Below are positions 1 through 6,665 of a stretch of DNA of 20,247 bases, one piece after another. Made by a program: the position numbers and the translations under genes. Location: positions 1 through 20,247 of the forward strand of contig CAYQIM010000056.1 of assembly GCA_964417555.1 (NCBI GenBank), read 5' to 3'. This DNA is from CAYQIM01 sp964417555 (GTDB lineage: Bacteria; Pseudomonadota; Gammaproteobacteria; Diplorickettsiales; Diplorickettsiaceae). The notes beneath the pieces are model-generated. The model was not told the DNA's origin. It searched no databases and saw nothing but the letters and a program-made list of their open reading frames with translations. Every line of letters begins with the position of its first letter. Positions within the stretch are counted from its first letter, which is position 1.

Positions 1-356
1 ACGCAGGACGAATCGCGGCCTAATTTCAGTCGCGTGATGCGAATTAATTTTGGGGACACGATGGCCAAAATTTTTCATGAGCATAGCGACTCGCTTGTAA
101 AGATAACTTACAGGAAAACTTTAAAGAGATTGAAAATTTTTGTACTGACTTTGAAAAATATTATTTATTTTTAGTAAACGATATTAGGCTGGCTATTGGT
201 GACAATTCAACAAAAAATTATAAAGCTGTTTTACAGCTATTGTTAGGTTTAGTTAATACACTACGGGAAAATAGTGCGATAAATAATGTTATAGATCAAT
301 TAAAAGCCATTCAATCAACACTATTAGCTATTCAGGAACAACTAGAAGTAAAATAA
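1..356 (+). pseudogene. partial gene with a frameshift, start of phage-tail-like cassette
   Basis: The first frame is open from base 1 and reads through an internal ATG at 61, which has GGGGA five bases upstream. Around 97-102 the protein-like reading moves to another frame: the first frame stops at 172-174 after a Lys/Arg-rich tail, while the second frame runs from about 99 to a TAA at 354-356 with normal composition and has no ATG, GTG or TTG near its beginning. Adding one A in the GTAAAG run would join the two into one protein with a helical C-terminus ending in NNVIDQLKAIQSTLLAIQEQ. The 5' end lies outside the window. The next gene starts 12 bases later. I do not recognise the family; a phage tail or baseplate role is inferred only from the neighbouring tail fibre. 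It may be a real pseudogene or a sequencing error. Confidence 0.5.
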
Positions 357-367
357 ATTCAATAATC

Positions 368-946
368 GTGAATGCACCTGTTGGAAATTATAATAAAAAG
401 ACAATGCAAATCGACATAGAATTTCTAGAAGAGAGTATTGATACGCTGGATAGAGAAAAACTAGAAAGCATCGTTTTATCAAATAATCGTCCAATACATC
501 TGAGTTTAAAATCATTTTCAACGGTAAAGATAAATACTAATGATATTGATTTTGTTAATCCAATTTACGAAAGTGAGGCCTTTTATGCATCGCAATATCA
601 GCAGCAGCAAAATAAATATCCTGAACTCAGTATTAATCGTATAAAATTAAATAAAAGAGTTTCTCTGGTCGAGGTTTCTATCAAAGAATTAATACGTCTA
701 CAGGAAGCTGTCTTGAAGTTTTGGTCAGCAACAGAGAGTAATATAAACACTTTAGTTAATGCCATTGCTGAAATGAAAGGCGATGAAGCTGAGATGAATA
801 AGCTCCTAGAAAAATTAGAGAAAGACAGAAAACTAATTGATAGTGTCAAAGCGTTGTCCTCTAATCTTTATTTAAGCACTCATTTAGCTATTTATGGTAA
901 TAGGCAGCTAGAAAATGATTTTGATGCGATTTTTCTGCTTAATTAA
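368..946 (+). CDS. hypothetical protein with coiled-coil C-terminal half, tail-cassette neighbour
   Basis: A 192-residue protein of no family I recognise. The N-terminal third is acidic and mixed in character. Residues about 100-165 are strongly helical and probably coiled coil, with a charged stretch including MNKLLEKLEKDRKLIDSV. There is no signal peptide or membrane segment. The start is uncertain: GTG at 368 sits 12 bases after the preceding stop, and an in-frame ATG at 404 is the alternative; neither has a clear Shine-Dalgarno sequence. It lies on the same strand between the broken first gene and the tail-fibre gene (36 bases before it), so it probably belongs to the same phage-derived or tailocin-like unit. 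Codon use is AT-rich like its neighbours. Function is not known. Confidence 0.7.
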   Translation: MNAPVGNYNKKTMQIDIEFLEESIDTLDREKLESIVLSNNRPIHLSLKSFSTVKINTNDIDFVNPIYESEAFYASQYQQQQNKYPELSINRIKLNKRVSLVEVSIKELIRLQEAVLKFWSATESNINTLVNAIAEMKGDEAEMNKLLEKLEKDRKLIDSVKALSSNLYLSTHLAIYGNRQLENDFDAIFLLN

Positions 947-981
947 AAAAATTGGTATAAATAAGTTATGGGATAAAAAGC

Positions 982-2556
982 ATGGCCGCGATCAAATTAT
1001 TGCTTACTAAAGTGGGTCAGGAAAAAATGACAGCCTTTGTTTTTAACGAACAAAAGGTGAATTTAAGTTTGGTATTAGGGAGTGGGTACCAAGCTGTAAA
1101 TCAAGATATTATTACGCTAAAAAAAGAAGAAGAGCAAGCTCAAGCTACGTTGGTCTTTTCTCAAGCGGATCAAAAAAATATAAAACAACTCCATATTCAG
1201 GCTAGCGTAAGCGGTGGAAAAAAAGCGTATGATATACGCGAGATCGGTCTATTTATAGTAGAAAAAGAGGATACAAAAACCCTATTAGGGGTTTTTTCAG
1301 TAGAAAAACCCTTGGCACGAAAGACAGAAAATATGGATTTATTTTTGGATGTTGTATTGGATTTACAGGGATATACGGCTGACCAGTTTGTAATAAGCAC
1401 GAGTGATTATAAATCAGCATTTGCTATGCCAATGGCCTCTACGGAAAAATTGGGTAGTGTGCAATTAGCAAGACCGGAAACAATAGCAAAAGGCAGAAAT
1501 ATTAGCGAGTTACCGCGCGTACTAACAACACAGCATTTAGCCGACGAACAAACGATAAAGGATAAAAAACCAGGGTTTATTTTAACCACAAATAATTTGA
1601 CTACTTTATTTCCCCAGCAATATTATGATAGACAATGGAAAAAAATTAGTAAGCAGGATTTAGGTTTTAAGTGGGATAAGTCTATATTTAGCAGCGCTGT
1701 TTTTCAAGAAAACGACAATTCCATATACATTTTTTCTGCTTTTGCTATTGAAGGTGAAGGCGATAAGCTTTTTTATTCTCAATATAATGTAGAAAATGAT
1801 GCATTAGTTACCAATAAATTAGATGATTTTGAAAGAAAAGGTAGAATTGTATTACCTCAAAGCTTTCATGCTTCGGAACCTTGTGTCGAATTGTATTCCA
1901 CAACAAATAAGATTAACTGGAGTTTTTCTGGTTTACAAGATTCTTTAGTAATTTCATATAAGTTGGCTATAAACTTTTCCAAAAGAGACTATAGCTTACT
2001 TAAAAAACACACTCAATCTTTTAAGGGCGCGTTATTTTTACATAACGATGAATTAGCTAGTTTGGCTGATAGTGATGATTATACTCAGGAAATTCTAATC
2101 GGAGAAAGTTATAAGGCGAAATGTTTGATTAGTCCACGTAAAAAACCACTCGTGCATAGGGTGCAGGATAGAATTTATTGCTTTGCTGGAGCTACTGCAG
2201 CTGAAGAGCCATTAGTAGAAATTGTATCTATATTTGCAAAAAGTGGTGAATATACTGTTTCAAGTTTTGCTCCTAGCCGTAATGCTAACCATTTTAATTT
2301 GTTAGATACCAGTAATTTAGTTTCCTGTGTATTAGGAGTTTGGATTTATATTTTTGATACCGGACAGTCTGTTTTTTATCGTTATCACACTTTAGATAAT
2401 CGGTGGCAAATACTCGCTATTTCGCGAGATCTGCAGAATTATTTAAATAATATTAAGTTAAAAAAATCACTTTTAACAGTTGTACGAGATGTTCTTTATT
2501 TATTTGTTTTTCAAACCGACAAATTAGCAATTTTTAAATTTGTCCATTCGGTATAA
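982..2556 (+). CDS. phage tail-fibre-like protein with kelch-like C-terminal region
   Basis: A 524-residue protein. Residues about 3-130 match the pattern of the phage tail-collar fibre N-terminal family (DUF3751-like): LLLTKVGQEKM at the start, a VLGSG motif near 31-35, and a terminal LFLDVVLDLQG. This part normally attaches a fibre to the baseplate. Residues about 150-190 (STEKLGSVQLARPETIAKG onward) resemble the short repeat found in many tail fibres. The C-terminal half, about 235-524, has spaced hydrophobic blades beginning IYIFSAF (248), IYCFAG (398), IYIFDTG (455) and LYLFVF (505); the third continues into YRYHTLDNRW, very like a kelch repeat. A beta-propeller receptor-binding head is inferred. 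The start ATG at 982 has GGGAT about nine bases upstream. No other phage structural or lysis genes are visible, so it could belong to a prophage remnant or a contractile injection particle. Confidence 0.75.
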   Translation: MAAIKLLLTKVGQEKMTAFVFNEQKVNLSLVLGSGYQAVNQDIITLKKEEEQAQATLVFSQADQKNIKQLHIQASVSGGKKAYDIREIGLFIVEKEDTKTLLGVFSVEKPLARKTENMDLFLDVVLDLQGYTADQFVISTSDYKSAFAMPMASTEKLGSVQLARPETIAKGRNISELPRVLTTQHLADEQTIKDKKPGFILTTNNLTTLFPQQYYDRQWKKISKQDLGFKWDKSIFSSAVFQENDNSIYIFSAFAIEGEGDKLFYSQYNVENDALVTNKLDDFERKGRIVLPQSFHASEPCVELYSTTNKINWSFSGLQDSLVISYKLAINFSKRDYSLLKKHTQSFKGALFLHNDELASLADSDDYTQEILIGESYKAKCLISPRKKPLVHRVQDRIYCFAGATAAEEPLVEIVSIFAKSGEYTVSSFAPSRNANHFNLLDTSNLVSCVLGVWIYIFDTGQSVFYRYHTLDNRWQILAISRDLQNYLNNIKLKKSLLTVVRDVLYLFVFQTDKLAIFKFVHSV

Positions 2557-2576
2557 ATCGGATTAAGGTGATAATA

Positions 2577-2876
2577 ATGGAAAAGAATTTACAAGCGGCG
2601 TGTAAACAGAGAGAAGTAGCAATAGGGGAAAGCTTGAGTTTAGAGCAACTCGAACCACAAGAATGTTATTCCATCAAAGTTCCATTCCATGCCTTAACGC
2701 CAGGAAAATTTACCATTCAGGCAAATTTTAATTACAATGAAGGTAAAGTGGAGTCATTAGAAGTAAGGACACAAGTGGAAGCGAAATTGGAAGCAGAATT
2801 AACACTGGGAGTCGCTTTATTTGCTTACACGTTAACACGTTTAAGTTTAAATTTTACTTTGAGCACACCAGATTAG
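2577..2876 (+). CDS. small hypothetical protein after tail fibre
   Basis: About 99 residues and not recognised. I chose ATG 2577 over the upstream in-frame GTG at 2568 because AAGG at 2565-2568 lies eight bases before the ATG. The protein starts MEKNLQAACKQREVAIG, is rich in Glu, and its last third is more hydrophobic (ELTLGVALFAYTLTRLSLNF), but this does not look like a clean membrane helix. It follows the tail-fibre gene by 20 bases and so may be a tail accessory or fibre-assembly protein, by position only. Its TAG stop at 2874-2876 overlaps the stop codon of the convergent spoT gene, and no terminator hairpin separates the two. Confidence 0.6.
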   Translation: MEKNLQAACKQREVAIGESLSLEQLEPQECYSIKVPFHALTPGKFTIQANFNYNEGKVESLEVRTQVEAKLEAELTLGVALFAYTLTRLSLNFTLSTPD

Positions 2877-4987
2877 AGTGTTCGATGTCGTGTAATTTTG
2901 ACGATGGTTTTAACGGTGCGAAGTAAGCGAATGACCTGCGCAAGCTGTTTTCGATTTCGTACTGATAAGGTGAAATGGATAATACAATGTTCTCGATCAC
3001 GATTTTCTACTTGGATATTATCGATATTGGTATTTGCTTTAGCAATGCGGTGTGTTAAATGGGCGAGTACCCCACGTTGATTTAAGGTCTCGATATGGAT
3101 ATCGGTTTTATAGAGGCCTGCTGCCATTTTTTCCCATTGTAATGGAATAGCCCGGTCTTTATTTTTTTTGAGTAGTCGTACTGCATACTTACAACGTTGT
3201 AGATGTACCGCAATGCCATGGCCTGCATTGAGTAAGCCAATGATTTCGTCATCTGGGATTGGCCGACAGCATTCAGAAAAGCTAATTAAACTGTTGTCGG
3301 TATTCTTGATAAATAAAGGTAAAGGTGTGTGGTCTTTTTTTACAGTGGTTTTTAAATTGCGTAGCGAAGTAGCAATTAACAATGGATGAATATAGCCTAA
3401 GCCAATGGCTTCGAGTAGATCTTCGAATACAGTGTAGTGGAATTTTTTTAAGGTTTTATTGAGGTACTTTGGAGGTAACTGTGTACATTCTTTTCCAAGT
3501 GGGATTAGAGTGTTATCAAGCAAGCGTTGGCCTAGTTGTACGGCCTCATTGTGTTGTTTTGTTTTCAAAAATTGACGGATATGACTGCGGCTTCGCCCCG
3601 TGGCGACAAAGTCTAGCCAACTTGAATCGGGTAAGGAGGCTGTATCCGTTATGATTTCAACGGTTTGCCCGCTTTGTAGAGGTGTGCTAAGTGGTACATT
3701 CTGTTTATCAATTTTAGCGGCAATGCAATGATTTCCTATATCAGAATGAATGGCGTAGGCAAAATCGATAGGCGTTGCTTTCTGGGGAAGTTCAATAATA
3801 TCGCCTTTGGGCGTGAAAATATAAATATCGGTAGGAAACAGGTCGATTTTGATCGTTTCGATGAATTCCAAAGAGCTGGAGGTTGTTTTTTGAATATCGA
3901 GTAAGCGTTTAAGCCACTCGCGTGCGCGTAAATGCGGTCTGATATCACCTTCTTCTTTGTTCTGGTCTAACCAATAATTGACGATGCCATGTTCTGCACA
4001 ATTATCCATACTGATAGTGCGGATTTGAACATGAATGGAAGTGGTGGGACCAAATAAAGTCGTGTGTAAAGCCTGATAACCATTGGCTTTGGGTAATGCA
4101 ATGTAGTCATGAAAATGGTCAGGTAAAGGTTTATAGAGGTTATGGACAGTCCCTAATACGCGATAACACGAGTCAATATTGTCGACAATAATACAAAAAA
4201 TAGGTATATCAATAATTTCGTTAAAGTCTAAATGATTCTCACGCATCTTTTTATAAATAGGATAAAGATGCTTTTTTTTATGCCAAATCGCGACCGGGCG
4301 TAAGTGATTCTTTTCTAATGCGCCCTTTAGATCTGCTTCAATTTTACTTATTAATGCTTTACGTTTCCGCCGCGTTTTTTGTAGTGCGGCTTGTAAGATA
4401 TGGTAACGCCAGGGATAAAGATTTAATAAACAAAGATCTTCTAGCTCAATACGCAGCGCATGCATGCCTAAGCGTTGTGCGATGGGTGCGTAGATATCTA
4501 AAGTTTCTCTAGCAATGCGCTGGCGTTTTTCTGCAGGGACAACGGAGAGTGTATGCATGTTGTGCAAGCGATCAGCCAGTTTGATAAGAATGATCCGGAT
4601 ATCTTTTGCCATTGCTAGCAACATTTTACGAAAATTTTCAGCTTGCGCTTCAGCGCGACTTTGGAATTGAATCTGTGTAAGCTTACTCATTCCATCGACA
4701 AGCTCTGCAATTTCAGCGCCAAAGGTATCTGTTAAGACATTTTTTTCGATGACGGTGTCTTCAATAACATCATGTAGAATGGCAACAATAAGGGTTTGTG
4801 TATCCATGCGCATTTGCGCCAAGATGTTCGCAACAGCAATGGGGTGGGTTATATAGGGATCGCCACTATGGCGCTGTTGGCCGGCATGGGCTTTAGCTGC
4901 AAATTGATAAGCACTATAAATGCGTTCGATTTGATCGGGCGGTAAATATTCTTGCAATTCTTGTTTGAGCTCGCTAAACAGTTGCAT
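2873..4987 (-). CDS. spoT: bifunctional (p)ppGpp synthetase/hydrolase SpoT
   Basis: RelA/SpoT homologue controlling the alarmone (p)ppGpp in the cytoplasm. Numbering from the longer start at 5056: HD hydrolase domain about 45-200 with YITHP (H71), H95-D96 and E99-D100 intact; synthetase domain about 250-365; TGS about 403-470; Cys-containing domain with CCRPIPDDE near 596; ACT about 651-725. I prefer the start at 4987 (704 residues). It has GGGG six bases upstream, its first residues MQLFSELKQELQEYLPPDQ align with the E. coli SpoT N-terminus, and it removes a 53-base overlap with rpoZ. The synthetase half is unusual: the SpoT RXKD motif reads HFHD (314-317), the basic residue of the GR-K loop reads HKKKH, and a usually conserved Arg is Cys288. 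Hydrolase function looks secure; synthetase activity is in doubt. Its stop overlaps the convergent tail-cassette gene by 4 bp. Confidence 0.95.
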   Translation of the reverse strand: MQLFSELKQELQEYLPPDQIERIYSAYQFAAKAHAGQQRHSGDPYITHPIAVANILAQMRMDTQTLIVAILHDVIEDTVIEKNVLTDTFGAEIAELVDGMSKLTQIQFQSRAEAQAENFRKMLLAMAKDIRIILIKLADRLHNMHTLSVVPAEKRQRIARETLDIYAPIAQRLGMHALRIELEDLCLLNLYPWRYHILQAALQKTRRKRKALISKIEADLKGALEKNHLRPVAIWHKKKHLYPIYKKMRENHLDFNEIIDIPIFCIIVDNIDSCYRVLGTVHNLYKPLPDHFHDYIALPKANGYQALHTTLFGPTTSIHVQIRTISMDNCAEHGIVNYWLDQNKEEGDIRPHLRAREWLKRLLDIQKTTSSSLEFIETIKIDLFPTDIYIFTPKGDIIELPQKATPIDFAYAIHSDIGNHCIAAKIDKQNVPLSTPLQSGQTVEIITDTASLPDSSWLDFVATGRSRSHIRQFLKTKQHNEAVQLGQRLLDNTLIPLGKECTQLPPKYLNKTLKKFHYTVFEDLLEAIGLGYIHPLLIATSLRNLKTTVKKDHTPLPLFIKNTDNSLISFSECCRPIPDDEIIGLLNAGHGIAVHLQRCKYAVRLLKKNKDRAIPLQWEKMAAGLYKTDIHIETLNQRGVLAHLTHRIAKANTNIDNIQVENRDREHCIIHFTLSVRNRKQLAQVIRLLRTVKTIVKITRHRTL

Positions 4988-4993
4988 GCAAGG

Positions 4994-4997
4994 CCCC
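4994..4997 (-). promoter_or_regulatory. Shine-Dalgarno sequence deciding the spoT start
   Basis: On the minus strand GGGG lies six bases before the ATG at 4987-4985. The two upstream in-frame Met codons (5056 and 4999) have weaker or no such site. The resulting gap to the rpoZ stop is 16 bases, which suits translational coupling. Confidence 0.6.
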
Positions 4998-5003
4998 ATC
5001 AGT

Positions 5004-5231
5004 TTAGTGATCGGTAGCTTGCATGTCACTTCCTTGAGTTTTTCCTTCTGATTCATTAAGCCGTCCGCTAGCGATTTCTCTCAATGCGATGACGGTAGAT
5101 TTGTCATTCTCCGGATCAACCATAGCCATGCCGCCTTTTGCTACTTGTCTTGCGCGTTTTGATGCAATAATGACTAACTCAAAGTGGTTTTTGACCTTTT
5201 TTAAGCAATCTTCGATAGTAATACGTGCCAT
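5004..5231 (-). CDS. rpoZ: RNA polymerase omega subunit RpoZ
   Basis: A 75-residue omega subunit, which helps assemble the beta' subunit into RNA polymerase and in proteobacteria forms part of a ppGpp-binding site. The N-terminus MARITIEDCLKKVKNHFELV and the core ASKRARQVAKGG and NDKSTVIALREIASG match the family closely. It is shorter than the 91-residue E. coli protein because the variable C-terminal tail is short. It is followed at once by spoT, the usual gammaproteobacterial order, but gmk, often upstream of rpoZ, is not here: a hairpin repeat and gapA lie upstream instead. Confidence 0.95.
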   Translation of the reverse strand: MARITIEDCLKKVKNHFELVIIASKRARQVAKGGMAMVDPENDKSTVIALREIASGRLNESEGKTQGSDMQATDH

Positions 5232-5283
5232 ATCTTTTCTCTATTTGTACCAAAATTAGTGATGAGTTTTTAAACCCGAATTG

Positions 5284-5426
5284 AGAAAGTGTCTTCAAAT
5301 GCACGTTGACGGTCAAAAATGTTGTTTTTTCTGCGTTTTGCTGTCCACATACCTCAAGTATGTCCTATTGCGTTACTCGAAAAACAAAATTTCTTGTTGC
5401 GTCCTAGCCATTTGAAGACACTTTCT
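5284..5426. repeat. hairpin repeat copy A, 143 bp, perfect 18-bp terminal inverted repeats
   Basis: The left end AGAAAGTGTCTTCAAATG (5284-5301) is the exact reverse complement of 5409-5426. Inside, T-rich and A-rich stretches pair loosely, and the centre holds ACATAC-CTCAA-GTATGT. It shares long internal stretches with copies at 16955 and 17961, including TGCACG, GACGGTCAAAAA, CACATAC and TACTCGAAAAACAA. It lies between the 3' end of gapA and the 5' end of rpoZ. No ORF of note is inside, so it is a non-autonomous MITE-like or extragenic palindromic element. Confidence 0.85.
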
Positions 5427-5633
5427 TAAACTTATTGAAGGCTTTTTCATTCAGTGTCCTTTTTACCACAAATCAATAAGAGCCACACTATATCATTATT
5501 TGTTTTATTTTATACCCAGCACTATACTTGTGTTTAGGGATAAAAAAGCTGTAGATATTGATGAGTAATAAAGCTAGATACTGTATTTTCTAGTTAAAAC
5601 AGGCGTAAGCTATCATCAATACTGTCATTTTAT
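5427..5633. other. non-coding remainder of the gapA-rpoZ spacer
   Basis: Together with copy A this makes a gap of about 400 bases without a gene. It is AT-rich. I see no gene, tRNA or strong U-tailed terminator hairpin after gapA. The only palindromic stretch is a weak one near 5580-5602. Confidence 0.5.
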
Positions 5634-6647
5634 CTATTTCGCTTGCATAAGGGCAGTAGTTACATCTAACATTCGATTAGAAAAGCCCCATTCATTATCG
5701 TACCAAGCTAGCACCTTGACAAAGTTACCGATCACGCGGGTTTGTGTCGCATCGACAGTAGAAGAGGCCGGATTATGGTTATAGTCAATAGAGACTAGGG
5801 GCTCTTCGCAGTAGTTTAATATACCTTTGAGCGAGCTTGTTTCGGAGGCTTGTTTCAATATTTGGTTGATTTCTTCGGTCGAACTTGGGCGCCCAGCTTG
5901 AAAACTTAAATCAACTAGAGAAACGTTAATGGTGGGCACACGTATCGCTAAACCATCCAATTTACCCGCGAGTTCAGGTAAAACAAGGCCGACAGCGCTA
6001 GCAGCACCTGTTTTTGTTGGAATCATCGACTGTGTAGCGGAGCGTGCACGGTGCATATCGCTGTGATGGGTATCGAGAAGTACTTGATCATTGGTGTAGG
6101 CATGGATGGTTGTCATCAAGCCTTGAATAATGCCTATTTTTTCATGTAAAGGCTTGGCTAGAGGAGCTAAACAGTTTGTGGTACACGAGGCATTCGAAAT
6201 AATTGTGTGATCGGCTTTTAGGGTAGAGTGATTAACGCCATAAACAATGGTAGCGTCAACATCTTTCCCGGCAGGCGCCGAGATAATCACTTTCTTCGCG
6301 CCGGCGGTAATATGTTTAGCTGCCTTTTCGCCCGTGGTAAAGAGGCCTGTACATTCATGCACAACATCAATATTTAGGGCTTGCCATGGTAATTTTTCCG
6401 GATCACGTTCGGAAACCATTTTTATTCGCTGATCGTTAATGATTAAATGATCGCCCTCAACGGCAACAGTGCCATGAAATTTGCCATGTGTGGTGTCATA
6501 GCGGGTTAAATGTGCGTTAATATCGATATTTGCTAAATCGTTGATTGCTACAATTTCTATATCGTGTTTTTTAGGTGATTCAAATAGTGCTCTTACTATA
6601 TTACGTCCAATACGCCCATAGCCATTAATAGCAACCCGCGTTGTCAT
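5634..6647 (-). CDS. gapA: glyceraldehyde-3-phosphate dehydrogenase
   Basis: Cytoplasmic NAD-dependent GAPDH, converting glyceraldehyde 3-phosphate, phosphate and NAD to 1,3-bisphosphoglycerate. 337 residues, the usual length. The Rossmann motif NGYGRIGR is at residues 8-15, the catalytic Cys at 155 within SNASCTTNCLAP and the catalytic His at 182 within TIHAYTND. The end WYDNEWGFSNRM is typical. Epd (erythrose-4-phosphate dehydrogenase) shares the fold, but the TNCLAPLAK and HAYTNDQ wording favours GAPDH. AAGGGGA lies about seven bases before the ATG. It follows tkt by only 18 bases, so the two are probably one operon; pgk, often next in related genomes, is absent. Confidence 0.95.
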   Translation of the reverse strand: MTTRVAINGYGRIGRNIVRALFESPKKHDIEIVAINDLANIDINAHLTRYDTTHGKFHGTVAVEGDHLIINDQRIKMVSERDPEKLPWQALNIDVVHECTGLFTTGEKAAKHITAGAKKVIISAPAGKDVDATIVYGVNHSTLKADHTIISNASCTTNCLAPLAKPLHEKIGIIQGLMTTIHAYTNDQVLLDTHHSDMHRARSATQSMIPTKTGAASAVGLVLPELAGKLDGLAIRVPTINVSLVDLSFQAGRPSSTEEINQILKQASETSSLKGILNYCEEPLVSIDYNHNPASSTVDATQTRVIGNFVKVLAWYDNEWGFSNRMLDVTTALMQAK

Positions 6648-6665
6648 AGTCAGTTTCCCCTTGTT

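Noticed and set aside
46..72. AATTTTGG/CCAAAATT inverted repeat around the internal ATG at 61
   Set aside because: The upstream frame is open and protein-like through it, so it is more simply coding sequence; eight AT-rich pairs can arise by chance.
97..103. Programmed ribosomal frameshift in the first gene
   Set aside because: GTAAAG is not an X-XXY-YYZ slippery site and no stem-loop or internal Shine-Dalgarno signal is evident nearby.
598..849. Minus-strand ORF of 83 codons opposite the coiled-coil gene
   Set aside because: It is antisense to a better-supported gene and has low-complexity composition with no ribosome binding site.
2860..2890. Bidirectional terminator between the tail cassette and spoT
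   Set aside because: No inverted repeat with a U-run is present; the two stop codons overlap.
4988..5056. Longer spoT start at 5056
   Set aside because: It would overlap rpoZ by 53 bases, has a weaker ribosome binding site and adds 23 residues absent from E. coli SpoT. It remains possible.
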